Below, piece after piece: positions 1-10,481 of a stretch of DNA of 64,000 nucleotides. The translations under genes were made by a program, and so were the position numbers. The notes under the pieces were generated by a model, which was not told the origin of the DNA, ran no database searches, and worked only from the letters and a program-made list of their open reading frames with translations. The DNA lies in assembly GCF_001640025.1 (NCBI RefSeq), contig NC_031674.1:2418001-2482000 (forward strand). The letters are read 5' to 3'. Source of the DNA: Sugiyamaella lignohabitans. Its lineage: Eukaryota > Ascomycota > Dipodascomycetes > Dipodascales > Trichomonascaceae. How positions within the stretch are numbered: the stretch's first letter is position 1; each line of letters starts with the position of its first letter.

Positions 1-865
1 TTTCAAACCTGCTTCAAAAGGAGGGACGGTGCAGGGCTATACTGCTATAATAAGACAGGAACGAATGAACAATAGTCGAACCCTTCAAATGGAGCCGACT
101 TGCTCCCATATTTATAACTGAACTCCGATAGCCTAGGGCGGTCATAGCCCCTGCAGAACCTGGCTCTCGTACTCGCTTAAGCGTGTGCAATTCCGTATTC
201 GAAAAATAATACCCAGCATTATCATTTTAATACGGATTTGATCTGTACCCGCCTCCACATGATGACGAACATGGAGATCGATGACTTTTGATGATGCCAA
301 GTTCACATAGTAAAACATTGCATGCATCGTGCATATGCAGTGCTATGACCACTTTCAGAAATCCAGGGGGCTGGGATGTGCATAAAAAAACAAGCAGGGC
401 TGGCTCGCCATCCGTTTCGCCATTTTTTATTGCCTGAAAATATTCAGAAGGCAGAGTCTATTTACGCAAATATCAAGTCCTAGATTTAGTAGATTGCTGT
501 TAAATTGTTCAGAAGTCGTTGAGAGTGAGCTAGTGGCCACACAATTAAGGCACATGTTTCTCGGGTATGCAAGAGAGCAGCAGAAGTTAAATCGACTATT
601 CCACTTAGGGAAAAGGAGCCAATATGCCGTAGTGTGTTAGACATCTGCCGAATCTAATCTCCAATCTGAGATTCTCACCAACAAGTCGAACTAAAATCCC
701 GTTATGCACAGTTAGCCTCATAAGAGTTACGTTTCAGATCTTGCAGTTTTCGTTCAAGTGCGTCCTGCCCCTGCGTAAGTAATATTAAAGGGACATGCGT
801 GTTACAAAACTACAATAATAAATTAATTTATAAATACAAACATATAGTGTTATACAGGACCAGAT
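1..865. other. Intergenic, left edge to TBF1 3' end
   Basis: No convincing gene is visible on either strand. The only open frame of note (142-327, minus, 61 codons) has no recognisable composition or motif. The last ~80 bases before the TBF1 stop are A/T-rich, as expected for a yeast 3' UTR and polyadenylation region. Confidence 0.5.
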
Positions 866-3550
866 CTACTGATCACCCTCTCTAGAGATAAATTCGCCCA
901 CTCTTTGTAGTAATTGCTCTAGATTGCTTGCATCGTCTCCCCCCGCCACCATAGTAGTGCTCTCCTCAGCTTGGCGGGATTTGTTGTCCGAGTGAAAATC
1001 GTCGACAGCATTGACGTTCGTTTCTGAAACATTGTCATTTTGCAATATCTGGCTGGAATTAAATTCGACGGTTGTTTCTGGCGAGGTTGGCTTAGGATCT
1101 GTGTCTGGGGGCGGTCGATTTGCGGCAGGGCTGGCTGGGAACAAGATCGGATCGACACCGGTTTCATCAGAGGAGGATGGCCATGATGGGGCGTGAGAGA
1201 TTGCCTCGGTGCGGCTTGAATCAACCTGTGACTGTGGAGTCGGCTGATTTGAATTTTTGTTAGGAGTTATCGTTCCAGGAGGAGTATCACTAGCCTCGCC
1301 TCCCTTTCTTTTCTCCTTAGTTTTCTTATGGGCCTGGCTGCGGGCATTGATATCACCGGTGACGTATTGGAACGATCGCGGAACTGGGATCCCTGATTTC
1401 AGGAAAAATATTTTCAAATTGCGGGCTTTATCCTTCAACTGAACCTGATTTCTATCCTTGAGGACTTCGGAAATCGAGCCTCCGGGACCGTAAAGTTCTA
1501 AGATTTGACTCCAATATGGACCGTCAACAGCGTCAAGGCCCTGAATAAGAGCCTCTTCCTCTTCATTTGTCCAGGGTCTCCTAGCATAAACAATACTACC
1601 AGTTTTTCCAGGCACTGTAGATGGTGAGCTATTTTCAGGTTTCTCATTAAATGATGTGGTGGAATTTGATGCCATAAGCTTTCGTGCTGCTTTGTAAGCC
1701 ATTAACGAGTCAGAATAGTTACTCTCATCACTTTCAGTTCCTTGATTGCTGGTTGAGTTTAACATATTGTCCGGCCTAGCAGGAAATGCTGTTGAAGGCT
1801 GTGTACCATGACTATTCCAAACTTGTACAATTGGTTTCTTAGATGTAGTAATAGACTCCGATCCACTGTTTACCGTAGCGCCCGCTGAAATCCCCTGTGT
1901 TACTATTGGCAGTGTAGCTCCGCTGTTGCCATTGTACACCTGTGCCACTTGATTATGGGCTTTCCCTGTATACTCCGTCAATTCCTTCAGAAAAGAAAGC
2001 CATTGATATGTCTGAGCCAGAGTTTCCGAAGACTCTTCTGATTCCAGTCTCGAGCGTCGTCGTTTACATTTCGTTATGAATTCCTCTTCACTTGGAGATA
2101 ATGATTTTCTGTCTGGTCGAAAGCTATAAAGCACCTGCTCGAGATTTTCAGGAAATAAATCATTCAAGACGTCGGTTTTGGATTTTTCATTTTGGCCCAG
2201 TGCTGAAATATACGCCTGGGTCTTGAGATCAAGAAATAAGCTTGCAAGGGGCTTCAGCAATTTTCCGTTTTCAGGCACAAACGTTTCAAGAAAATACTCA
2301 TTCAAATGATAAAATCCAACCTCGATAGAACCAAAAACTGCAGCTAGAAAAGTTACAAGGTTGGCACGCTGAACAATTTGTTTGGTGCTTCGTGAAGTGT
2401 TGTCAAGACCCTCAATAGAAGAAGACAAAAACTGCTCATCACTAAAAACCAATTTGGTTCGCTGAAAAATATCAAGTAACATTGAGTAAGCTATACCCCG
2501 ATTGCTCTTGGGTTGAGTGACAATATTTAGAGTATCTTGGTATGAATTCTTGCCCAATAATAAGTCCAATATTTGCGTTGCGAGACTCCCAATTACTGTC
2601 AAAGCTCCTACACGAATAAGAATTTTGGCTTCCTTGTCCTCCTCACCCAGATCCCGACTATCCACAACTAGTATGTCATCTGAATCACCATTTGGCTTGG
2701 CGCCTTTTGATATGCCAGTTATTACCGGTTCTTCCTCCGTTTCTCCAACGAGAGCTTTATCAACAGCCAAGTTCTCTATTGTCATATCCGATTTCTTTGC
2801 AGTTGCTGACGCTGTTGTTGTCTGTGTAGCTTCCTGGGCTTTACTGATCAATGGGTCCACATTGCTGCTTTCCAATGTAACGTGAGTTGCAAATGTCTCC
2901 GATGAGCCTCCGGGTATATGCTTCGGTTCGCTTAAGCTTGTAGTACTGTGTTCTCCTTCAATTGGTTGGAAAGCTGAATGTGTCACAGCCGGAGTCTCGG
3001 CGTCGTTACCCACACTTTCTTGCACACTTTGTAAATGCTGTGTGAGGAATCGAAGTTGATCAGCTTCATTCATTTCCAGAAGCTTTGAAAAATCTTCTTG
3101 TGGGCCAACTGGATTTAATGGGGGTTGTGTATCTTCAGCTGGCTTTTCCCCGGCTAACTTCTGATTCAGTTCAGAAAAGGCATTCTTCAGTTCTTCGTCT
3201 CTGGCTTGGTCACTTGCCTTGTCAGCCTCTTCATAATCCTTATTGTGCTTTTTCGTGTCGGGCTGATCCAATGTGTTGTCAACGTCATCCAACGGCCGCT
3301 TTTCTGGGTGCCTGAAGTCGCTTTCATTATTATCCAGTCCCAGAATTTGCGGGTTACTCTGAGCTAGTTGATGGTTATTCTCGGATGAATCAACATGGTC
3401 ATTTGCGACGATAGCTACTGAGGCAGCCTCTACCTGTTCTTGAAGGGCACTGGCATTTTTTTCTATCAGTTCGATTAATTCTTGTTCGGACAGAGGGTGT
3501 GAATTGGGGTCATGCTGATCGACCCCATCACTGTGGTTGTCAAAATTCAT
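866..3550 (-). CDS. TBF1: Tbf1-like telobox Myb protein (TTAGGG-repeat binding factor)
   Basis: An 894-residue protein with the architecture of yeast Tbf1. A disordered acidic N-terminus is followed by a helical TRF-homology dimerisation region (about residues 305-530). A single C-terminal Myb/SANT domain starts near residue 653 (RRPWTNEEEEALIQGL). It carries the telobox signature VQLKDKARNLK, which reads TTAGGG DNA. A Ser/Pro/Asn-rich tail follows. In yeasts Tbf1 is an essential nuclear factor that binds subtelomeric TTAGGG repeats and the promoters of snoRNA and, in many species, ribosomal protein genes. Three TTAGGG motifs lie just upstream of the start codon, suggesting autoregulation (inference). 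It is transcribed divergently from BIO2. The first ATG of the frame is taken as the start. Family assignment is strong; the exact target set is unknown. Confidence 0.9.
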   Translation of the reverse strand: MNFDNHSDGVDQHDPNSHPLSEQELIELIEKNASALQEQVEAASVAIVANDHVDSSENNHQLAQSNPQILGLDNNESDFRHPEKRPLDDVDNTLDQPDTKKHNKDYEEADKASDQARDEELKNAFSELNQKLAGEKPAEDTQPPLNPVGPQEDFSKLLEMNEADQLRFLTQHLQSVQESVGNDAETPAVTHSAFQPIEGEHSTTSLSEPKHIPGGSSETFATHVTLESSNVDPLISKAQEATQTTTASATAKKSDMTIENLAVDKALVGETEEEPVITGISKGAKPNGDSDDILVVDSRDLGEEDKEAKILIRVGALTVIGSLATQILDLLLGKNSYQDTLNIVTQPKSNRGIAYSMLLDIFQRTKLVFSDEQFLSSSIEGLDNTSRSTKQIVQRANLVTFLAAVFGSIEVGFYHLNEYFLETFVPENGKLLKPLASLFLDLKTQAYISALGQNEKSKTDVLNDLFPENLEQVLYSFRPDRKSLSPSEEEFITKCKRRRSRLESEESSETLAQTYQWLSFLKELTEYTGKAHNQVAQVYNGNSGATLPIVTQGISAGATVNSGSESITTSKKPIVQVWNSHGTQPSTAFPARPDNMLNSTSNQGTESDESNYSDSLMAYKAARKLMASNSTTSFNEKPENSSPSTVPGKTGSIVYARRPWTNEEEEALIQGLDAVDGPYWSQILELYGPGGSISEVLKDRNQVQLKDKARNLKIFFLKSGIPVPRSFQYVTGDINARSQAHKKTKEKRKGGEASDTPPGTITPNKNSNQPTPQSQVDSSRTEAISHAPSWPSSSDETGVDPILFPASPAANRPPPDTDPKPTSPETTVEFNSSQILQNDNVSETNVNAVDDFHSDNKSRQAEESTTMVAGGDDASNLEQLLQRVGEFISREGDQ

Positions 3551-4446
3551 GGCAACTTATTGCCTGAAACTACAGAGTTAGATCGTCGCGTTAATTATAG
3601 AGAATGATGGAATGATAGAAAAATTGCGGAACTCAAAAATGCACTCCTATCTTATCTTATCTACCGTGGGTCATCTTGATTAGGGCTTGCGTTGTTAGGG
3701 CTATTTGAGATTTCAAAAATTATTTGTTATCGTGATGTTAGGGTTTTGCTGTTGACCCCAAACAGACGTAGTAGCACAAAATGCTGTCATATAGCTGGTT
3801 GCAGTAAGGACCAATTTCTCGAGGTTGTTAAAAAATAGTTATAACTTGTAAGGAACATAGTTACTATTAAAAAGTGTAATAAATTGTAGAGTTTCTAATT
3901 GTATAGAAATAGCATGGCTTAACATCGAAATTCTCAAAATAGACGGGTGGGTGCAGTAGGCAGACTATATACTATCTATCAACTTCGTTCTTTCTGTGTA
4001 ACCTAAAAGCGATTCTATATCTCTATTATGGAATAGGCGCTGCTTGCCATGTTCACCCACGAAATTTCGGATACTAGTATAAAACCTATTGATCAGAGGG
4101 AATGCAAATCCTGTGTCAGAAACAGGGGTTTTTATTCGGTCTTCAATTCATGGCGGTATAGAGCTCTCTCGTTGGGAGGGAGGTCTCCTTACATATTGAT
4201 GCGGTTTGTTGAGTGTTTTGGGTTATATGTCGGCAAAAGCAATTATGAGTCAACTCAGGATGACTAGTAGTCATCCTTCCCAAAATGGAAGTGGGTGAGT
4301 CTTTCTGAGGCAAACTGCTAACAACCAATTAGACAAAAGACATTCTTATCAAACTACCGGTAATATATAACCTAGGCAAATTGAAACCACAGACCATATC
4401 ACTGTCATCACTCAATATTACCAATAATATTTTGATACCTAAAATT
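3551..4446. other. Divergent intergenic region TBF1-BIO2
   Basis: About 0.9 kb with no supported gene. Apart from the TTAGGG cluster there is a TATA-like stretch near 3963-3975 and another near 4362-4370. The latter would place BIO2 transcription starts downstream of an upstream in-frame ATG at 4381. The short frame at 4049-4267 is not supported by composition. Confidence 0.45.
3680..3743. promoter_or_regulatory. Cluster of three TTAGGG motifs upstream of TBF1
   Basis: TTAGGG occurs at 3680-3685, 3695-3700 and 3738-3743, that is 130-193 bases upstream of the TBF1 start codon and all in the same orientation. TTAGGG is the known core recognised by Tbf1-type telobox Myb domains. Three copies in 64 bp is more than expected by chance in A/T-rich intergenic DNA. 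The cluster sits in the divergent TBF1-BIO2 promoter, so control of either gene is possible. Confidence 0.5.
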
Positions 4447-5646
4447 ATGATTGGTAGACTATCTAAAGGAGTTTTGAGCAGTTCTCACCATGCAATTGCT
4501 TTGTTCCACACAGGAATCCCGGCTTTTCATAGCGTCAGTACAACAGTAACTGCTGGTTCTTCCGCTCTTAACGAAACTATTGTCCCCCCTGCGACTACAT
4601 CCTCAGATCTCAGTACCCTGCTTCAAAATGTAAGAGATAACACGAAGGTGAGGACGAACTGGACGAGAGAAGAAATCTCGGCTCTATATAACTCACCCCT
4701 TATGGATTTAGTGTACGCAGGTGCTACGGTTCACAGGAAATTCCACGATCCATCGGAAGTTCAATTGTGCACTCTCATGAACATTAAGTCTGGCGGATGT
4801 ACCGAAGATTGTAAATACTGTGCACAAAGTAGTAGATATGACACAGGTGTCAAAGCAGAAAAGGTTGTCACCGTAGAACAGGTCATTTCAGAAGCTCGTT
4901 TAGCCAAAGAGAATGGCTCTACAAGATTCTGTATGGGTGCAGCTTGGCGTGATATGAAGGGCCGGAAAAGCGGTCTCAAGAGAATTGCCAATATGGTCAG
5001 CGAAGTTAATAAGCTTGGCTTAGAGAGCTGTGTTACTTTAGGAATGGTCAATGAAGAACAGATGAAAGAATTAAAGGATGCAGGGCTTACAGCATATAAC
5101 CACAATGTCGATACCTCAAGGGAGTATTATCCAAGTGTGATATCAACACGTTCATATGATGAAAGACTTCAGACCATCGATAATGTTCGTAAATCCGGCG
5201 TTAGTGTCTGTTCTGGTGGAATTTTGGGTCTAGGTGAGTCCACTGAAGATCATATTGGATTCCTGCACACCTTGTCAACTATGCCAGAGCATCCTGAATC
5301 GGTCCCTGTAAACAAACTTGTGCCTATCAAAGGAACTCCATTGGGCGATAGACAGGCCCAGGAAATCCAACTTCCTTTTGACGCTGTCCTTCGAACAGTT
5401 GCTACAGCAAGATTGATTATGCCCAAGTCCATTATCAGACTAGCGGCTGGTAGGTATACCATGAAGGAGCAAGATCAAATGATGTGTTTCATGGCTGGTG
5501 CAAATGCCATATTTACAGGCAAGAAAATGCTCACTACCATGTGTAACGACTGGAATGATGACAAAACTATGCTATCTAAATGGGGAATGAAACCAATGAA
5601 GAGCTTTGAAAGGAAGATTAAAAATGCAGAAAAGCTGTCTCTATAG
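4447..5646 (+). CDS. BIO2: Biotin synthase (mitochondrial radical SAM enzyme)
   Basis: Converts dethiobiotin to biotin by inserting sulfur, using a SAM-cleaving [4Fe-4S] cluster and a sacrificial [2Fe-2S] cluster in the mitochondrial matrix. The radical-SAM motif CTEDCKYCAQ puts the cluster cysteines near residues 118, 122 and 125. Other BioB signatures follow: GAAWRDMKGRKSG, YNHNVDTSREYYP and the Arg of SIIRLAAGRYTM. The chosen start (MIGRLSKGVLSS) gives an N-terminus with basic and hydroxylated residues, like a mitochondrial presequence, and a 399-residue protein. An in-frame ATG at 4381 would add 22 residues but lies only ~15 bp after a TATA-like sequence. Length is close to yeast Bio2 plus presequence. 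Confidence 0.95.
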   Translation: MIGRLSKGVLSSSHHAIALFHTGIPAFHSVSTTVTAGSSALNETIVPPATTSSDLSTLLQNVRDNTKVRTNWTREEISALYNSPLMDLVYAGATVHRKFHDPSEVQLCTLMNIKSGGCTEDCKYCAQSSRYDTGVKAEKVVTVEQVISEARLAKENGSTRFCMGAAWRDMKGRKSGLKRIANMVSEVNKLGLESCVTLGMVNEEQMKELKDAGLTAYNHNVDTSREYYPSVISTRSYDERLQTIDNVRKSGVSVCSGGILGLGESTEDHIGFLHTLSTMPEHPESVPVNKLVPIKGTPLGDRQAQEIQLPFDAVLRTVATARLIMPKSIIRLAAGRYTMKEQDQMMCFMAGANAIFTGKKMLTTMCNDWNDDKTMLSKWGMKPMKSFERKIKNAEKLSL

Positions 5647-5732
5647 TGTTCGTTAAGATTACAAAATATATATAAATAATTTCCATGATAATTAAAACTA
5701 AACAGAGATACGTTCCACTGGGTATAGTATAA

Positions 5733-8157
5733 TTATGATGTATATGCCTTAGTTTCTAGCAACTTAGCACCAAAAGGAGACGATAAGCCAAACTTGAAAG
5801 CAAAAGACACTACCAATTGCCATATACTGCCTTGTCGCCTATCGTTCTTCGAACGCTTCATAATTAAGCTAATTATCTTGAGAGCCAATTTGATTTCCGG
5901 CATACATTTTTCCAAAAGCTGTGGCTGTCTTCGTAGTGACGAATAGAGTACTTCAAGAGCAGCTACCAAAAAGTGGTTGTACTGAATTTCACAAGAGTTA
6001 TAAAAATCAGTATTAAAATAAAGTCGCCCTAGCTCTCGTATACACTCGCATGCAGTAGTAATGGCCGGAACAACATACAGATCATCATTACACGATTGGT
6101 AGATGTTCAAAAGTATCAAGTTCGACTTCAGGTAGATTATCCACTTCAATTTTCTTGATCCGTGAGGCGAAGGCTGAGATGGCAGCTCTTTCAAACTCAA
6201 CTCAGGCGGTAACGATGATTTCCACCTTTCCATCAAATAGATGAGATACTGAACGTTATCACGTTTAGCATGGGCATCAGATGATTTAACTCCTAACATC
6301 TCAGTGGCAAGTGATGGATCATCTGTCTGTTTCTGTATCGCTTCGAGAACTTTGCCTGACAGCTTGCTGTAATGAATCATATAATTAAGATGCATTGCTC
6401 GGAACAGGTCATCTTCAGAAGCTCCTGAGTCCAAGTTCACAGACCCAAAGCTCTGCGGCATCTTTTGGTCAATATCCTCATCGTGAAGGATGAATGGACG
6501 CTTGGTATAAATCGAAAGTCGACGGTCCATGACATATAAGCACCAAAATATAAGTCTAGAGTGTTCTCGCCGTTCAGCATCCGGAACCATTCTTTCCAAA
6601 TCCTTGGACCTATAAAGTCCCAGCTCTAAAGCCTGGATACTCGCAAATCCTACGGTTCGATAGGCCAGTGTGCCCATATCGCTATGAAACTGAAATTGAT
6701 GTATCAGAAGAAGATGTACTACAGCCTCTATCGTACCTTTTCCTGAAATCAATTGCCTTTCAACTTTAGAGAGAACGTCTTCGTACAACTTTTTGCCAGC
6801 GGATTGGTCGACGCCTGTCATAGTTGTGCCAATAGCGATAATTATTTTAATATTCAGCCAGTCGTTCTCTCTCTCTTCTAAAAAAGTCCGGTGTGTAGCG
6901 TAGTACTTATAAATGTCATCAAATTTCTTCTCAAGCTCACCTACAGCAAATATTGGATACAAGCAATTAACTTCAGAGTCATAAGCCTCGATGCTCTTAT
7001 GTGCGTTCAGATAACTAATTCCGTACAAATGGGTGGATTCCAACTCAGCTGAGAACCCGGATATTGGAAAGTCGTCTTTGAGGTCCATTAGCAAAGCATG
7101 AGATGCTAGTGATAATGGTGCGTAGCCGAGCTCATCAGGGAGAAAGAGTCTCTCCCCAGACCTGCCAGGGAACAGTGCTCCTAAGCCTTCATCGCTAGAT
7201 GAGTCATAACTCGCATTCCTCTGTGCACTATAGCTGTCCGTATAATTATTTTGAATATTAGTACTTTGCTGCTGTTGCTGTTGTTGCTGTTGCTGTGACT
7301 GTGACTGCAGTGAGCTGTTTCGTGGTCGTTGAATGTTAGCGAAATCACCAGCATCATAAGGGAGACGAGTTGGCTCAAACAAGTTGTTTACCTCTTGAAG
7401 AGACGTCACTGGTAATAGCAGGGGTTTATTGTTGGGTCCTAGCCAGCTATCGACAAAATTGGCCTCAAATGAGCCATTCCCGTACATGTTCATATTGTCT
7501 TCGTCGCTAAGAGGTGTTCCCCTGTCAGAGGTTAAACTGGTTCGTCTAAGTTCATCAGTTGCCTGGAACCCACTAGGACTAGGCATGATGTCTGAACCCA
7601 GCTTACTATTGGAGCCGCTAGGTGATGCTCTGTTATATTCATTTGCAGATGATTGGCTTCGGTCCACCGCATGCTGTACAAACGAACTAATATGGTCAAC
7701 AGGAAGCTTCCTTAGTCCAGACTCCGTGTCCAACTTGACACTCTTCTGTGGGTGCTCCTTGATTGGATAAATACATTGAAGCTTTTGATTTGTACACCTC
7801 TGACATGGAGTGTTTCCATTACACTTAGAATTAGGTTAGTCAAGCCTTTCTGCCAGGGCTACATGTGCCTCGACGCTCTGGTGAACATAGCCGCCAGTAC
7901 CAAACTCATCATCAACTTAACATACTCTAATCTTTCTTCGCTTACATTCCAAACTAGAAACATGTTAGTTAGCCATAAACGCAATATTATCTGGTGAACA
8001 ATTTCAAAGACAAACAAAAAAGTACAGAATCTTTCAAAGACACTTACCAAGCGCAGATAACATATTTACTCCTCTTCCTCCTCTTCTCCTTAACAGCCGC
8101 TGTCGGGGGAGAAACTGGATTCCTTAGATCCACTTTTGTGTTCCCAGACACCGACAT
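5733..8157 (-). CDS. Zn(2)Cys(6) fungal transcription factor, three exons with a 28-nt microexon
   Basis: Predicted exons on the minus strand are 8157-8048, 7953-7926 and 7823-5733, giving 742 residues. Intron 1 has donor GTAAGTG and ends CTAACATGTTTCTAG. Intron 2 has donor GTATGT and ends GACTAACCTAATTCTAAG. Joining the exons creates a perfect binuclear zinc cluster, C37-x2-C40-x6-C47-x5-C53-x2-C56-x6-C63, preceded by a basic stretch (KEKRRKRSK). No single frame contains the whole cluster. A polyglutamine run lies near residues 225-235. The region from about 300 onward resembles the fungal-specific transcription factor domain (Fungal_trans), with the typical NCLYPIF and ERRREHSRLIFWCLYVMDR-type features. 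It probably binds CGG-containing sites as a nuclear regulator; the pathway is unknown. A short out-of-frame ATG upstream (8170) overlaps the start. It could be any member of this very large family. Confidence 0.85.
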
Positions 8158-8170
8158 TATTGCTAGACAT
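8090..8170 (-). other. Overlapping upstream ORF in the zinc-cluster gene leader
   Basis: An ATG at 8170 lies 13 bases upstream of the main start (8157) and opens a different frame. That frame runs 26 codons and stops at 8090-8092, inside exon 1. Because the uORF overlaps the main start, ribosomes using it would bypass the zinc-finger frame, so it could damp translation. Whether the mRNA includes this ATG depends on an unmapped transcription start. Confidence 0.4.
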
Positions 8171-9308
8171 TAGACTTGAGATAATTGTTGAAATAATAAA
8201 TAATAAAGAAATAAAAAGAATTTTGAACCGAACTGGGAGTTAGCTTCCAAGTTATATAGAGATCCCGGTTAAGATGCTACAATGCGTCTTGCATCTTAGG
8301 GCACGGTCTTATGTTTTAAGGTTTAGTGGAGAAGCGCCGCACTTACTCATGTTCGTTAAAAACAGTCAGCAACGTCCAAGCCCAGGCGGCCAGGGCGGAG
8401 CTCTGGATATAGCACAAGAATTAAACTCTGCCCTTCTGGGAAGGTAATCAAAAAACAGCGAGCAACATTGTTCATGAACGGAAATGACAATTAGGAAAAC
8501 CAAGCTTTTCGCTTAAAGAGAATTGCGTTTGAAAAGTTGGGTAAGTTGTTGAATAATACTGTACGGCGTAAGAAACCAGCTTCAGACCGGAAGACGTTGC
8601 CGTAGTCGTTTTTGATCTAAATTACCACCAAAAGGGTCCACTTTCCTCTATTCGTCGCTTCCAATGGGATAATTTTTTATTCTTGAGTCATTTGCTCACT
8701 GGTGTATTCAACTGTGTTTTTTACATAGGCGAAATAATCATGATTGGGCCCTGCATTTCCAAAACTTTAATTCCAACTTTCGCCGTTATCAGACGTGATG
8801 ATCTGCAACACATAAATTTATATGTATTAACGGCAAACTCAGACAGCATAGCCGAACCACTACGGGTTTACTTTTAGAGCTAGCTCTAACTTGGTCCAAT
8901 CCTTGTTTAGGCATGTATGCCCTAGCCGACTGGCAGCATATACGACATGTTGAGTTTATGCTGGTACTCCTACAGATGATTATAGTTAGGGGTTTATCAA
9001 TGCCGTTAAGGGCGTGACCTCCGTTTTCGGAGCGAAAGTTCTCCGCATTCTGGCAGAAAACGGCCCGGATTGTTCAAACTCCGCCCGACAATCACGTGCA
9101 CTTGGATCGTTAGTGAATACCCCTGAGACATACAGTGTAACTGGGAGCGCATATGTACCCCTGTGACCGGCAAACGCCTAAATTTACACAAACCTAAATT
9201 TTCTAGTCTAACGGCAAAGGCCAGCTCCTACTCCTGATAGAACTGCTGGATAAACTAGATTATTGTAACTATAGAAGCGGCAATGGACAAATGATCAAGC
9301 GGCCGTGT
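8158..9308. other. Intergenic, upstream of the zinc-cluster gene
   Basis: About 1.15 kb with no convincing coding potential. A/T-rich DNA lies next to the zinc-cluster start. A GC-rich block at ~9010-9090 carries CGG/CCG half-site pairs (listed separately). Short frames at 8683-8877 and 9006-9191 look random. Confidence 0.45.
9019..9032. promoter_or_regulatory. CTCCGTTTTCGGAG inverted repeat, possible zinc-cluster factor site
   Basis: A perfect 5-bp inverted repeat around TTTT contains CCG-N4-CGG. About 45 bp further on there is CGG-N12-CCG. Zn(2)Cys(6) proteins commonly recognise paired CGG triplets in such orientations. It lies ~860 bp upstream of the zinc-cluster gene start and ~15 bp from GC-rich flanking DNA. 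Assignment to any factor is speculative. Confidence 0.25.
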
Positions 9309-10481
9309 TCATCCGCTGCTGCCGCTTGGAGCAGCCACAGCTCCAGGTACGGTGTCCGAAATAACCTTAATATCTGAACTGTCACTATTCCAGCTAGATT
9401 GAGCAATAGATATTTGGTTGTTGTCGAGATCATATACCACATAAGCGCTTCTAAGGAAGCTGTCGCCCAAGAGATTATATCCGGATGATTGGGTATTGGG
9501 AAAGATACTCAGCACATAAGGTTTGGATCCCCCGGTCAGATTGAAGTCAGATGCAGGTATCGCGAGCTCCGATCCCTGAACAGTAATTGCTGCACCCGAA
9601 AAGTTGTAAGTAATACTCTTTGAAGGAATCTTATCTAAAAAGTAGGCTTCCTCGCTGTAATCATAAGTGGCGCCAAGATGGTTTGCAATTGACGAAACAG
9701 TATCTCTGGGCAAATATGTTAATGACGTACCAGAATCAAGAATTCCCCCAATGGCTGATGATTCCAAAGTTGCTCCATTGCTTGAGATACTGCTCAGGGT
9801 GACTTTAAACGAGGCATTATCGGTGATAGGGACGGTGTATAATTGGCCAATGTACTTTTCAGAATCAACTGCTCCAAATAGAAGTCCGCCTTCTGATACA
9901 TCTAAGTCATCGAGATACAAAGAAAACACATTTCTGGCAATGTAGCCCTGGTCTACAAGACTCTGTGGAACATTCTTGTATCTAGTACTGGCCGATTCAC
10001 CAGTCATTAAACCAATACCGAAAACAGCTGGGGACTCAGAACCTGTCGAGACAGTACCGAACTGCTGGTTGGTGATTGAAGCTCCATCAATTTTCAAAGT
10101 GTCTTGTGCCCAGTCTCCACTAGCTCTACCCGACACATATTGAATCTCGAAGTCATGGTTTAACAGCTTGTAAGTTGATGAATCCGCGGAGCTATATGAA
10201 CTGTTTTGTCCAGACGACTTGGTGTAAACCCAGAGATCACTTGAGCCAGTATCAATCATGGCCTCCACAGTTTGAGCAGGTGTCCCAAGATCAAAAGTAG
10301 CTACATACTGAAATATCTGGTTTGCTAGTGGCGTGTCATAGTAGCCTGCCCTTTTCGAGAGCCTGTCTTCTTTAGGGACACTCTTGAGCTTTGTTTTCAC
10401 GTAAAGGTAATCTTTAGTGCTAGGCGCTGCCACACTCGTAGCAATCAAGAGAGAGAGAATAGCGGATGAGCAAAATTTCAT
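9309..10481 (-). CDS. Secreted pepsin-like aspartyl protease (candidapepsin/yapsin type), copy 1
   Basis: A 390-residue secreted aspartic endopeptidase. The start is set at the ATG at 10481 because it opens a classic signal peptide (MKFCSSAILSLLIATSVAA). The open frame extends upstream to 10682 but that part is not secretory in character. A propeptide ends at the dibasic site SKR, a likely Kex2 cleavage. The mature enzyme carries both catalytic motifs: DTGSSDLWVY (Asp near residue 79) and DSGTSLTYLP (near residue 248). The conserved YNLLGDSFLRSAYVVYDL block is near the C-terminus. The end is Ser/Gly-rich without a clear GPI signal, so a soluble extracellular protease is likely. It is closely similar throughout to the neighbouring copy at 11551-12717, showing a tandem duplication. 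Confidence 0.9.
   Translation of the reverse strand: MKFCSSAILSLLIATSVAAPSTKDYLYVKTKLKSVPKEDRLSKRAGYYDTPLANQIFQYVATFDLGTPAQTVEAMIDTGSSDLWVYTKSSGQNSSYSSADSSTYKLLNHDFEIQYVSGRASGDWAQDTLKIDGASITNQQFGTVSTGSESPAVFGIGLMTGESASTRYKNVPQSLVDQGYIARNVFSLYLDDLDVSEGGLLFGAVDSEKYIGQLYTVPITDNASFKVTLSSISSNGATLESSAIGGILDSGTSLTYLPRDTVSSIANHLGATYDYSEEAYFLDKIPSKSITYNFSGAAITVQGSELAIPASDFNLTGGSKPYVLSIFPNTQSSGYNLLGDSFLRSAYVVYDLDNNQISIAQSSWNSDSSDIKVISDTVPGAVAAPSGSSG

Noticed and set aside
4381..4446. Upstream in-frame ATG of BIO2
   Set aside because: Lies immediately after a TATA-like sequence, and the 22 extra residues are less like a presequence than those from the ATG at 4447.
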